A program made the position numbers and the translations under genes. From Aristaeella lactis (GTDB taxonomy: Bacteria; Bacillota; Clostridia; Christensenellales; Aristaeellaceae): DNA of 64,000 nt. Within the stretch, counting starts at the first letter, position 1; each line of letters opens with the position of its first letter. The stretch covers positions 1,922,001 to 1,986,000 of the forward strand of contig NZ_CP069421.1 in assembly GCF_018118585.1 (NCBI RefSeq). Direction: 5' to 3'. Positions 23,711-32,274 of this stretch are shown here, one piece after another. A model generated the notes under the pieces. That model did not search any database. It saw only the letters and a program-made list of their open reading frames with translations, and was not told the DNA's origin.

Positions 23711-24586
23711 ATGTCTGTTGTGACTCATGCGGTGCGGGACACCAACCGGAGTTCACGGATCAAACGTTCCGTCATCCGCGGACTGGAATATTTTGCTCTG
23801 CTCCTGGCCTGCTTTATCGCGCTGCTGCCCATCTGGTCTTCCTTCACCACCTCCTTCAAAGGCGCGGAGGAATATGCCACCACCAATGCCATGGCGCTTC
23901 CGCGGAACTGGTTCAACTTCGGCAACTATGCCCAGGTCTGGACGCAGGGTGATATGCTCCGGGCATTCCTGACCTCCGCCTCCGTGGTCATCGTCGTGGT
24001 CACCGTTTCCGTCATGATGGGTTCCATGCTGGCCTATGTGCTGAACCGCTTCCGGTTCCCGGGCAACAGCCTCATCCGCAATCTGTTCATGATCGCCACC
24101 CTGATCCCCGGCATCGCCATGCAGGTCACCACCTATCAGATCATGAAGGACCTGGGGTTCCTGAACTCCATCGTGGGCTATATGATCCTCATGAGCGGAA
24201 CGGATGTCATCTCCATTTATATCTTCCTCCAGTATTTTGAAAACCTGGACGGTGCGCTGGATGAATCCGCCGTGCTGGAGGGCTGCACCTACTTCGGGGT
24301 GTTTTTCAAAATCCTGCTTCCCCTGACCAAACCGGCCATCATCACCGTAGCCGTGCTGAAGGGTGTGGGCGTCTACAATGAGTATTACAGCGCCAATCTT
24401 TATCTCCAGTCCAATTCCTGGCGCACCATTTCCACCGCGCTCTATTCCTTCTCCGGTCCTTTCAAGAGCTCCTACAACATCATCTGCGCCGGCGTCCTGC
24501 TGACGCTGATTCCCAGTCTGATCATCTTCCTGGTCTTCCAGAAGCAGGTCTATGCCGGGCTTGCAAGCGGTTCCGTAAAAGGCTGA
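23711..24586 (+). CDS. Sugar ABC transporter permease (MalG-like)
   Basis: 291 residues, six transmembrane helices. The EAA loop reads DESAVLEGCTYFGVFFKILLP, a variant of the usual EAAxxDGA. GGGAGG lies upstream of the ATG. It is the second membrane half of the CUT1 transporter, and the operon ends just before the next promoter at 24601. Confidence 0.9.
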   Translation: MSVVTHAVRDTNRSSRIKRSVIRGLEYFALLLACFIALLPIWSSFTTSFKGAEEYATTNAMALPRNWFNFGNYAQVWTQGDMLRAFLTSASVVIVVVTVSVMMGSMLAYVLNRFRFPGNSLIRNLFMIATLIPGIAMQVTTYQIMKDLGFLNSIVGYMILMSGTDVISIYIFLQYFENLDGALDESAVLEGCTYFGVFFKILLPLTKPAIITVAVLKGVGVYNEYYSANLYLQSNSWRTISTALYSFSGPFKSSYNIICAGVLLTLIPSLIIFLVFQKQVYAGLASGSVKG

Positions 24587-24600
24587 TACCCTTCCGGCGA

Positions 24601-24658
24601 TTGACAGAAACCGTCATTTCCCTATAATGAAATTGTGAGGTTAACAACATGGTTAACA
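24601..24658 (+). promoter_or_regulatory. Promoter and candidate LacI operator of the epimerase gene
   Basis: TTGACA (24601-24606), 16 bases, TATAAT (24623-24628). Two direct copies of GGTTAACA follow at 24639-24646 and 24651-24658, the second overlapping the start codon. The same half-site makes up the near-palindrome at 21091-21108. Confidence 0.65.
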
Positions 24659-25839
24659 GTGAACCCGCAGTGCTGATATCCGGTATCCGTTCACATCTGG
24701 AAACAAAGATCCTTCCCTTCTGGGAAAACCTGAAGGACGATGCGTTCGGCGGATATTACGGATACATGGATGAAGCTTTACATCTGAACCGGAAAGCAGA
24801 TAAAGGCTGCATCCTCAACAGCCGGATCCTGTGGTTCTTTTCCACGGCTGCCACCGTGCTGAAACGGCCGGATCTGCGGGTGTACGCGGACCATGCCTAT
24901 CGTTTCCTGGACCGCTTCGGTGATCCGGAAAACGGCGGCTTGTTCTGGTCTGTTACTTATGACGGAACGCCGGCGGACACCACCAAGCACACCTATTGTC
25001 AGGCCTTCGCTGTATACGGACTTGCGGCCTATTACCGGCTGACCGGCAATCCCGGCGCGCTGGACAGGGCCCGTTCTCTGTTCCGCGTCATCGAGCGCAA
25101 ATGCCGGGACAAGGGCGGCTACCTGGAGGCTCAAAAGGCGGATTTCACACCCGAAGGCAATGAAAAGCTGAGCGAAAACGGTGTCATGGCTTCCCGGACC
25201 ATGAACACGCTCCTGCACGTCATCGAAGCGTACGCGGAACTGTATCGGGCTTATCCGGATGAAGCCGTCCGGTCCGCCGGAGCCGCAGCGCTTCGCCAGT
25301 GCCTGAACCAGGTCTGGAATCCGGAAAAGCACCGCTTGGAAGTGTTCTTTGACGCGTCATTCCGTCCCCTGCTGGACATGCAGAGCTACGGTCACGACAT
25401 CGAGGCCGGCTGGCTGCTCCGGGATGCCGCGAAAGCCCTGCTTCCCGAAGCGGAACAGGCTTCCCTGGACGTCATGTGTCTGGACCTGCTCCAAAGTGCC
25501 GCGGACCGCGCCTTTACCGATCACGGGTTTCACTATGAGTCCGTAAACGGCCGGGTGAACACAGTCCGTGCCTGGTGGCCCCAGGCGGAGGCTATGTTGG
25601 GATTTGCCTGCGGCTGGGAGATGACACAGGATCCGGTATGGCTCAGCAGGATGAAAACCCAGTGGGAATATATCCGCCGGATGACCGTGGATCCCCGGGA
25701 AGGCAGCGAATGGTTCAATGAACTGCGGGAGGATGGCAGCTCCCTCGGAAAACCAATGGTGGAAGAATGGAAATGCCCCTATCACAACGGCAGGATGTGT
25801 CTGCGCCTGATAGGAGGTGGATTGCCGGGTATCCTGTAA
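24649..25839 (+). CDS. AGE-family epimerase, probable cellobiose/mannobiose 2-epimerase
   Basis: Converts beta-1,4-linked disaccharides at the reducing-end C2, here probably mannobiose to 4-O-beta-mannosyl-glucose. 396 residues, as usual for the family (alpha6/alpha6 barrel). Expected histidines are present: His190 in NTLLHVIEAY, His249 in YGHDIEAGW and His379 in CPYHNGRMC, along with WWPQAEAMLGF. GTGAGG precedes the start. It lies between the transporter and the LacI gene, with two GH130 enzymes further on, exactly the enzyme set of the mannan phosphorolysis pathway. Confidence 0.92.
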   Translation: MVNSEPAVLISGIRSHLETKILPFWENLKDDAFGGYYGYMDEALHLNRKADKGCILNSRILWFFSTAATVLKRPDLRVYADHAYRFLDRFGDPENGGLFWSVTYDGTPADTTKHTYCQAFAVYGLAAYYRLTGNPGALDRARSLFRVIERKCRDKGGYLEAQKADFTPEGNEKLSENGVMASRTMNTLLHVIEAYAELYRAYPDEAVRSAGAAALRQCLNQVWNPEKHRLEVFFDASFRPLLDMQSYGHDIEAGWLLRDAAKALLPEAEQASLDVMCLDLLQSAADRAFTDHGFHYESVNGRVNTVRAWWPQAEAMLGFACGWEMTQDPVWLSRMKTQWEYIRRMTVDPREGSEWFNELREDGSSLGKPMVEEWKCPYHNGRMCLRLIGGGLPGIL

Positions 25840-25868
25840 GATCCGGCGGAAAAGGACTGGAGAAGCAT

Positions 25869-26873
25869 ATGAAAAGAGCAACCATGCGGGATATTGCCCG
25901 CGCTGTAGGCACCAGTGCAGTAACCGTATCCAAAGCCTTGGCCGGAAAGCCGGGCATGAGCGACAAGCTTCGCTCCAAGATAATGAAGAAAGCCGGGGAG
26001 ATGGGATACGAGTATCCCCGGAACAGCCGTGTCATCCTCCCGGAGCACATGGAGATCGGCATCCTCATTCCGGACAAGTACTTTGAACCGGATTCCTATT
26101 ACGCGATCCTCTGCAAGCGGCTGATTAAAAAGCTGGAGGATATGGGACATTTCGGCCTGCTGGAGATTCTGACCACAGAAGTGGAAAAGCAGTTTGCCCT
26201 GCCGAACCTGCTGACTGCCGGCCACGCGGACGGGCTGATCCTGCTGGGTGAGCCTGCCAAGCCCTATTACCGGAAGATCGCCCAGGCGGGCGTACCCATC
26301 GTGTTCCTGGACTTCTATGACGAGCAGGCCAATGCCGATGCTGTAGCCGGGGATAACAGCTACGGCACATACCGGCTTACCAGCCACCTGATCCGCCGGG
26401 GACACACGAAGATCGGTTTCGTAGGGAATATCAAAGCCACCAGCAGCATCATGGACCGTTTTCTGGGATACTACCGCGCCATGCTGGTCAATGACCTTCA
26501 GGTACGGGAGGACTGGATCATCCCCGACCGCGAGCTGACCGGCGGGCTGGTGAAGCCTGTTCTGCCCGAAGAACTCCCGACAGCTTTTGTCTGCAACTGC
26601 GACATCACCGCCCGGATGATGATCAGCCTGCTGCAGGAAAAAGGCTATCGGGTACCGGAGGATATCTCAATCACGGGCTTTGATGATTTCCCCCAGGGCA
26701 GCGCAAATGATGTACCGCTGAGCACCTTCCGGATCGATACGGATGGAATGATCGAGCTGGCGGTCAAGGCGCTGATGGAACGCTGTGCCGGTGAACGGAA
26801 ACCCTTCGGCCGCCTGGTGGTCGGCGGTCAGCCGGTATACAGGGGATCAGAAATTCCCTTCGGGAATTTTTGA
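25869..26873 (+). CDS. LacI-family transcriptional regulator
   Basis: 334 residues. The N-terminal LacI helix-turn-helix reads MRDIARAVGTSAVTVSKALAG, followed by a periplasmic-binding-protein-like sensor (IGILIP, ADGLILLG, ITGFDDFPQGS). It probably represses the transporter and epimerase promoters, which share GGTTAACA half-sites, and responds to a mannoside. The start has AGGACTGGAG upstream. Its last codons lie within a terminator hairpin. Confidence 0.9.
   Translation: MKRATMRDIARAVGTSAVTVSKALAGKPGMSDKLRSKIMKKAGEMGYEYPRNSRVILPEHMEIGILIPDKYFEPDSYYAILCKRLIKKLEDMGHFGLLEILTTEVEKQFALPNLLTAGHADGLILLGEPAKPYYRKIAQAGVPIVFLDFYDEQANADAVAGDNSYGTYRLTSHLIRRGHTKIGFVGNIKATSSIMDRFLGYYRAMLVNDLQVREDWIIPDRELTGGLVKPVLPEELPTAFVCNCDITARMMISLLQEKGYRVPEDISITGFDDFPQGSANDVPLSTFRIDTDGMIELAVKALMERCAGERKPFGRLVVGGQPVYRGSEIPFGNF
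26851..26871 (+). terminator. Terminator inside the 3' end of the LacI gene
   Basis: AAATTCCC-TTC-GGGAATTTTT forms an eight-pair stem followed by T residues. It is also the coding sequence for the last residues before the TGA. AT-rich GAATTCATAATTCATAATG follows directly. Confidence 0.75.
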
Positions 26874-27105
26874 ATTCATAATTCATAATGAATAGTGTTT
26901 ATCTCCGCATTCATCGTTTATCAGCAGCATAATGGTAATTATACAATCCTCAGATCAGACCAATTGGTTCAGCAATTCATAATTGTTGAGGAGTTGTCCA
27001 AATCTATGATTTGGGTAACAGTTCCCATGCTACAGCCGTCAAAGGCGTGAAGCGGCTTTGGTAACGGCGATCGCAGAATTATGAATTAATAATCAAACAC
27101 AAGGA
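26874..27105. repeat. AATTCATA-type intergenic repeat block with small hairpins
   Basis: Begins with GAATTCATAATTCATAATG and ends with AGAATTATGAATTAATAATC. In between are small stems: CAATT-cat-AATTG (about 26972-26985) and CCAAATC-tat-GATTTGG (26998-27014). No gene is evident. Related sequence appears at 28134-28330, 37680-37985 and 40589-40789. Confidence 0.6.
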
Positions 27106-27115
27106 GTACAAACAC

Positions 27116-28147
27116 ATGGCAGATATCAAAATGCTGAATGTCTCTTCTCTCCCCAACATTCCCTGGCAGGAGCGTCCTGCGGGGCTGAAAACAGAATCTC
27201 CTGTCTGGCGTTATTCCGAAAACCCCGTCATGGGCCGGAATCCCACCCCTGAGATCGCCCGCATCTTCAACAGTGCGGTCGTTCCGTGGGAAGACGGTTT
27301 TATCGCGGTGCTCCGCGGCGAACAGATCAACGGTATCCCCTATGTATATCTCGGTCATTCCAAAGACGGTATCCACTGGGATGTGGAACGGGAAAAAGTA
27401 CCCTTTACCGATGAAGCCGGCAATCCGAAAATGCCTCACTACGCCTATGACCCCCGGCTGGTGAAAGTGGATGACACTTATTACATCATCTGGTGCGGGG
27501 ATTTCTACGGTGCTTCCATCGGCATGGCAAAGACAACGGATTTCAAAACCTTCACCCGGATCGAGAATCCTTTCATTCCCTTCAACCGGAACGCGGTTCT
27601 GTTTCCCCGCAAGATCAACGGAACCTACCGTCTGCTCTCCCGTCCGTCCGACAGCGGCCATACTCCCTTCGGCGATATCTTCATCAGCGAGAGCCCGGAT
27701 ATGACCTTCTGGGGCAAACACCGCCATGTCATGGGCAGCGGCGGAGAATGGTGGGAAAGCGTGAAGATCGGTGCCGGCGCGGCTCCCATTGAGACCAGCG
27801 AAGGCTGGCTGATGTTCTACCACGGGGTTGCGACCACCTGCAACGGCTTCGTCTATTCCATGGGCGGCGCGATCCTGGATATCAACGAGCCCAGCAAGGT
27901 GCTTTACCGCTGCGCCAATCACCTGCTGACCCCGGAAGAAAACTACGAGGTCACCGGCTTTGTTCCCAATGTCATCTTCCCCTGCGCCACGCTGCAGGAC
28001 GGGGATACCGGCCGCATCGCGATCTATTACGGTGCCGCGGACACCCATGTAGGCCTTGCTTTCACCACCGTGGACGAAGTCGTGAATTACATCAAGTCCC
28101 ACAGCGTCCTCCATTCCGGCGACGATGAAGCGGTTCACAATTACTGA
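27116..28147 (+). CDS. GH130 beta-1,4-mannooligosaccharide phosphorylase
   Basis: 343 residues, five-bladed propeller family GH130, of the length and style of subfamily 2. The catalytic Asp112 lies in HYAYDPRLVKVDD. Other conserved parts are NRNAVLFPRKI, GWLMFYHGV and IAIYYGAADTHVG. It removes mannose from the non-reducing end of beta-1,4-mannooligosaccharides with phosphate, giving mannose-1-phosphate. There is no signal peptide. AGGAG precedes the start. The stop codon lies within a 16-pair hairpin. Confidence 0.92.
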   Translation: MADIKMLNVSSLPNIPWQERPAGLKTESPVWRYSENPVMGRNPTPEIARIFNSAVVPWEDGFIAVLRGEQINGIPYVYLGHSKDGIHWDVEREKVPFTDEAGNPKMPHYAYDPRLVKVDDTYYIIWCGDFYGASIGMAKTTDFKTFTRIENPFIPFNRNAVLFPRKINGTYRLLSRPSDSGHTPFGDIFISESPDMTFWGKHRHVMGSGGEWWESVKIGAGAAPIETSEGWLMFYHGVATTCNGFVYSMGGAILDINEPSKVLYRCANHLLTPEENYEVTGFVPNVIFPCATLQDGDTGRIAIYYGAADTHVGLAFTTVDEVVNYIKSHSVLHSGDDEAVHNY

Positions 28148-28328
28148 TTCACGAATCAGTAATTGTGAAAATGAACAATGAACAATGAATAATGAACAAT
28201 TGAATTGTTCCAGCTGAACCGAGCGCATACTGCTAAATGTCATTCCGAGCGTAGTCGAGGAATCCCTTACTACGTCCGAAGGACGCATAATTCTGAATTC
28301 TGAATTCTTAATTCTGAATTAACAAGGA
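28134..28328. repeat. Stop-codon hairpin followed by dispersed repeat
   Basis: TTCACAATTACTGATT (28134-28149) is perfectly complementary to AATCAGTAATTGTGAA (28154-28169), with the GH130 stop codon inside the first arm. Tandem AATGAAC units follow, then a GTCATTCCGAGCGTAGTCGA segment, the small stem CGTCCgaaGGACG and AT-rich ATAATTCTGAATTCTGAATT. The last two parts recur at 37803-37845. Confidence 0.75.
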
Positions 28329-28334
28329 TATCGT

Positions 28335-29516
28335 ATGAAAAATCGCAGCTTTGAAAGCCTCATGGAGTCCTACGAGCGTCTCCTGGCTCGCCCCAATCCG
28401 GCAAACGAGCACTTCTACAACGGCCTGTATACCCGTTACAGCAATCCGGTTCTGACCCGGGAACATATTCCTCCCTTCTGGATGTATGACGCTGATTCCG
28501 AAACCAACCCCTTTATGATGCAGCGCCTGGGTGTCAACGCGGTAATGAACAGCGGCGCCATTAAGCTGAACGGGAAATACTGCCTGGTGGCCCGGGTGGA
28601 AGGTGCTGACCGGAAAAGCTTTTTCGCTGTGGCGGAAAGTGACCGGCCAACCGAAGGCTTCCGTTTCCGGGATTTTCCAGTGATTCTTCCGGACACCGAA
28701 AAGCAGGAAACCAATGTCTATGACATGCGCCTGACCGCCCATGAAGATGGCTGGATCTACGGGGTGTTCTGCTCTGAGAGCAAGGATACCGGCAGTGCTG
28801 ATCTTTCCGCGGCAGTGGCTGCCGCCGGGATCGTCCGGACAAAGGACCTGGAAAACTGGGAGCGGCTTCCCAACCTGGTCACCCTGAACTCTCCCCAGCA
28901 GCGGAATGTGGTGCTGCATCCGGAATTTGTCAACGGCCAATATGCCTTCTATACCCGCCCGATGGACGATTTCATCGAAACCGGATCCGGCGGCGGTATC
29001 GGCTTTGGCCTTTGCCCGGATATCACCCATCCGGTCATCGGCGAGGAAAAGATCATCTCCCGCCGGAAATACCATACTCTGACCGAGGCCAAGAACGGTG
29101 CCGGTGCGGTGCCCATCAAAACGGACCGCGGCTGGATCCATATCGCCCACGGGGTTCGGAACACCGCTGCCGGGCTGCGATATGTGCTGTATGCCTTCGC
29201 CACAGACCTGGAGGATCCTTCAAAGCTCATCGCGGAGCCTTCCGGCCTGCTGCTGGGGCCGCTGGGCCGGGAACGTACCGGAGACGTCAGCAATGTGGTC
29301 TTCACCAACGGTGCCATCGCGGATGACGATGGCAGGGTTTACATCTACTATGCCTCTTCCGACACACGCATGCATGTGGCGGAAACGGATATCGAGCGGC
29401 TGAAGGATTACGTTTTCAACACTCCCGAAGATCCCCTGCGCAGCGCGGACTGCGTCCGCCAACGGGCCGGTCTGATCCGCCGGAACCTGGAATACCTGAA
29501 GAATGAAAGGAGATAA
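28335..29516 (+). CDS. GH130 4-O-beta-D-mannosyl-D-glucose phosphorylase
   Basis: 393 residues, matching subfamily 1 in length and motifs. Catalytic Asp130 lies in [36 protein letters not shown] and [18 protein letters not shown] are also typical. It phosphorolyses mannosyl-glucose, the epimerase product, to mannose-1-phosphate and glucose in the cytoplasm. AAGGATATCGT precedes the start; the next gene starts six bases after its stop. Confidence 0.93.
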   Translation: MKNRSFESLMESYERLLARPNPANEHFYNGLYTRYSNPVLTREHIPPFWMYDADSETNPFMMQRLGVNAVMNSGAIKLNGKYCLVARVEGADRKSFFAVAESDRPTEGFRFRDFPVILPDTEKQETNVYDMRLTAHEDGWIYGVFCSESKDTGSADLSAAVAAAGIVRTKDLENWERLPNLVTLNSPQQRNVVLHPEFVNGQYAFYTRPMDDFIETGSGGGIGFGLCPDITHPVIGEEKIISRRKYHTLTEAKNGAGAVPIKTDRGWIHIAHGVRNTAAGLRYVLYAFATDLEDPSKLIAEPSGLLLGPLGRERTGDVSNVVFTNGAIADDDGRVYIYYASSDTRMHVAETDIERLKDYVFNTPEDPLRSADCVRQRAGLIRRNLEYLKNERR

Positions 29517-29522
29517 TGCTCC

Positions 29523-31028
29523 ATGCTGAAACCGGCTTCTCTGTTCACCGACGGTGCTGTATTGTGCCGGCGGAAAGAGATCCGGATCTTCGGGGAAGTC
29601 TCCGAAGGGTTGGCTGTCATCGCCCGGCTTTTCAACCGGGACGGCATCCTGCTGGGCGAAGGCTCCGCCCAGGCGGAAGGAACCCGTTTCCTGGTCACCC
29701 TTCCCCCGCAGGAAGCACAGTCCGGCTGCCGGCTGGTCATCCTTGCGGGCGAAGAGCAGTCCGAAGCGGACGATATAGCAATCGGCGAGGTCTTCCTGGC
29801 CGGCGGCCAAAGCAACATGGAACTGGAGCTGCGCAACGCGGACGAAGGCCCGGAGATCATCCGACAGTATAATGATCCGCTGCTTCGGTTCTTCAATGTC
29901 CCAAAGATCGCAGTTCCCGGTCCGGATCACCGGAAGGCAAACGATGAAAACCGCTGGCATGCCATCTCTCCCGGAACCGGCGGAGTCAACAGCGCTGTGG
30001 CATATTTCTTCGCCGCGAAGCTCCGTGAGCGGATGCCGGATATTCCCGTGGGGATCATCGGCTGCTACTGGGGCGGTACCTCCGTCACCTGCTGGATGGA
30101 TGAGAAAACCCTCCGGACTGATCCGGAAGGCACCCGCTATCTGGATCATTATGCTGAGCTGGCCGGCGGCAAAAGCATGGAGACCTGGCTGGCGGAGGAA
30201 AAACAGTTCCAGGACACCTTCGGTGCCTGGAACCAGACCGCGGAAAAGTATAAGCACGAGCATCCGGGCGCGCCCTGGGACGATGTTATTGCTGCCTGCG
30301 GATTTGTCCCCTGGGCTCCTCCCGCAGGTCCCGGTTCCCCGTATCGCCCGGGCGGACTGGCAGAAACCATGGTTCGTGAAATCATTCCCGTTACCCTCAC
30401 CGCCGTTCTCTTTTACCAGGGCGAAGAGGACACGACCAAAACGGATCATTATGATGCGCTCTTCACCCTGCTCATCCGCACCTGGAGGACCTGGTTCCGG
30501 GAAGAAGATCTGCCCTTTCTCTTCGTCCAGCTTCCCATGTGGATCGATTCCGGCGCAGCGGATACCTTCCTCTGGCCTAAGCTCCGCAAGGCGCAGGCCG
30601 CAGTCCGGGATGCCGTGCCCCGTACCGGAATGATCTGCCTCCTGGATCAGGGCGAATACGGCAACATTCACCCCACCGCGAAGCGCCCCGTGGGTGAACG
30701 CCTGACAGAGCTCGCCGGCGTCATGCTGTACGGCAGCGGTGAACTATCCCCCCGTGCGGAAGGTCTCCATCCCGAGGGCAGCACGCTTGCCGTGCACCTG
30801 TCTGCTCCTGTGGAGATCCGGAGTGATGCCGCGCCCGGCCTGCTGGAAATTGCCGGTGCGGATGGTCTCTACGTTCCCGCGCAGGCGGAAATCAGCGGCA
30901 GCCGGCTGCTGTTGCGGGCGGATGGTGTGGAGCATCCCCTTCACGCCCGTTATGCCTGGACCGATTATGCTGCGCCTGTCAGCCTGTTCGGGCTGAACGG
31001 CCTGCCGCTTGAACCCTTTGATTTCTGA
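29523..31028 (+). CDS. SGNH-type acetylesterase (sialate O-acetylesterase-like fold)
   Basis: 501 residues, no signal peptide. Block I is GGQSNMELEL with nucleophile Ser97, then GVNSAVAYFFAAKL, GCYWGGTSV, YQGEED, and the Asp/His dyad region DQGEYGNIHPTAKRPVG. In this cluster it most likely removes acetyl groups from imported acetylated mannooligosaccharides. The start is set by AGGAG ten bases upstream, overlapping the end of the GH130 gene. Confidence 0.87.
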   Translation: MLKPASLFTDGAVLCRRKEIRIFGEVSEGLAVIARLFNRDGILLGEGSAQAEGTRFLVTLPPQEAQSGCRLVILAGEEQSEADDIAIGEVFLAGGQSNMELELRNADEGPEIIRQYNDPLLRFFNVPKIAVPGPDHRKANDENRWHAISPGTGGVNSAVAYFFAAKLRERMPDIPVGIIGCYWGGTSVTCWMDEKTLRTDPEGTRYLDHYAELAGGKSMETWLAEEKQFQDTFGAWNQTAEKYKHEHPGAPWDDVIAACGFVPWAPPAGPGSPYRPGGLAETMVREIIPVTLTAVLFYQGEEDTTKTDHYDALFTLLIRTWRTWFREEDLPFLFVQLPMWIDSGAADTFLWPKLRKAQAAVRDAVPRTGMICLLDQGEYGNIHPTAKRPVGERLTELAGVMLYGSGELSPRAEGLHPEGSTLAVHLSAPVEIRSDAAPGLLEIAGADGLYVPAQAEISGSRLLLRADGVEHPLHARYAWTDYAAPVSLFGLNGLPLEPFDF

Positions 31029-31035
31029 ATACCCG

Positions 31036-31116
31036 GCGGGTTTACGAACCCGCATATAACAACTGAACAGCAAAACCCGCTGTCAGGCGGATACCGCCTG
31101 CCTGAGCTTTGCTGTT
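31036..31116 (+). terminator. Intergenic hairpins before manA
   Basis: GCGGGTT-tacg-AACCCGC (31036-31053) is followed by a nested structure in which AACAGCAAA pairs with TTTGCTGTT around an inner CAGGCGG-ata-CCGCCTG stem. No long T-run follows, so an mRNA processing or partial-termination role is more likely than a full stop. Confidence 0.5.
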
Positions 31117-31137
31117 GCCAAAATGAGGAATAATGCC

Positions 31138-32094
31138 ATGAACATGAATGTCTTTCCGCTTGTTATGACCCCGGCCTTCCGCCACGGTTCGCAGACTCCC
31201 TGGGGCGGTCATGCCCTGAAGGAACTTTTCGGAAAAGATACTCCGGAGGATATCACCGGTGAAAGCCTGGAAGTTTCCGCCCTGCCCGGACTGGAAAGCT
31301 GTGTTTCCGGCGGGGAGTATGCCGGCAAAACGCTGCGGGAGATGCATTCCCTCTGGGGAAAATCCCTGACCGGCCTGGAAGGAAAGGACTTCCCGCTGCT
31401 GCTGAAGTTTCTGGACACCCGTCAGCCTCTCTCTGTCCAGGTCCATCCCGATGACAGCTATGCCCTCTCCCATGAAGGCAAGCTCGGCAAGAGTGAGGCA
31501 TGGTATATCCTGGACGCTGCGCCCGGGGCTGAGCTGGTGTACGGAATCAACACCCGCGGAGAGTCCCTGCGGTCCGTCCTGGATGCAGGAAAGCTGGAAA
31601 GCTGCCTGTGCCGCACAGAGGTTCACGCGGGAGATGTGTTCTATATCCCCGCCGGAACAGTGCATGCCCTGGGAGCCGGCATCCGGTGCTACGAAATCCA
31701 GCAGACCAGTGACCTCACCTACCGTCTCTGGGACTGGGGCCGGGTCGGAAAGGACGGCAGGCCCCGTCAGCTGCACATTGAGCAGGCAATTGCCGTTTCC
31801 AACATCAATTCCCTCCCCGTCCGTGGGGAAACCGTGGAAAAGCTTCCCGGCGGCCTTCGCACGCTGCTGGTCAGCGATCCGCATTTCCGGCTGTATGCCT
31901 GTGACCTGGGCGGCAGGCTGTCCCTGGCCACCGGCAAAATGCAGTTCCTGAGTGCCACCGCCAAAGGCTGTACCCTGTGCTGGGAAGATCACCGGATCTC
32001 CCTCCTTCCCTGGCAGACCGCCGTTCTCCCTGCCGCCCTGCCGGAAATCGCTGTGGAAGGCCGCGGTCGGATCCTTGTTTCCAGTCCTGCGTAA
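31138..32094 (+). CDS. manA: Mannose-6-phosphate isomerase, class I
   Basis: Interconverts mannose-6-phosphate and fructose-6-phosphate, linking mannan-derived mannose to glycolysis. 318 residues, the short Firmicute form. Zinc and active-site segments are PLSVQVHPDD, GKSEAWYILDAA and IPAGTVHALG, plus the cupin-like end. The start at 31138 is chosen for GAGG nine bases upstream; an in-frame ATG at 31123 has no ribosome binding site. It is downstream of the GH130 and esterase genes. Confidence 0.93.
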   Translation: MNMNVFPLVMTPAFRHGSQTPWGGHALKELFGKDTPEDITGESLEVSALPGLESCVSGGEYAGKTLREMHSLWGKSLTGLEGKDFPLLLKFLDTRQPLSVQVHPDDSYALSHEGKLGKSEAWYILDAAPGAELVYGINTRGESLRSVLDAGKLESCLCRTEVHAGDVFYIPAGTVHALGAGIRCYEIQQTSDLTYRLWDWGRVGKDGRPRQLHIEQAIAVSNINSLPVRGETVEKLPGGLRTLLVSDPHFRLYACDLGGRLSLATGKMQFLSATAKGCTLCWEDHRISLLPWQTAVLPAALPEIAVEGRGRILVSSPA

Positions 32095-32174
32095 ACCTCA
32101 ATTGTTTTTTGTGTGTCTCTGAACGTTTTATGCCGGTTTTGCGATTTTTGTCCGTTGATTGGCAGATCTGCGTA

Positions 32175-32202
32175 TTGTATCGGAGAAGTCTTACGGTATA
32201 GA
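32175..32202 (+). promoter_or_regulatory. Candidate promoter of the esterase gene
   Basis: TTGTAT (32175-32180), 16 bases, TATAGA (32197-32202), about 70 bases upstream of the ATG. A moderate match to the vegetative consensus; no operator like those of the transporter was seen here. Confidence 0.4.
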
Positions 32203-32274
32203 ATACAAAGTGAGTGAACGATCATCTGAATCGTGAAAAGCATAAAACCGCACAAAACGCAGGAGGACACACCG

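Noticed and set aside
26874-27115. LacI operator before the first GH130 gene
   Set aside because: I looked for GGTTAACA-type half-sites and found none; these genes may be read from an unidentified promoter or under other control.
29220-30671. A 483-codon minus-strand frame opposite the GH130/esterase genes
   Set aside because: Antisense to two well-supported enzymes, no ribosome binding site or family pattern.
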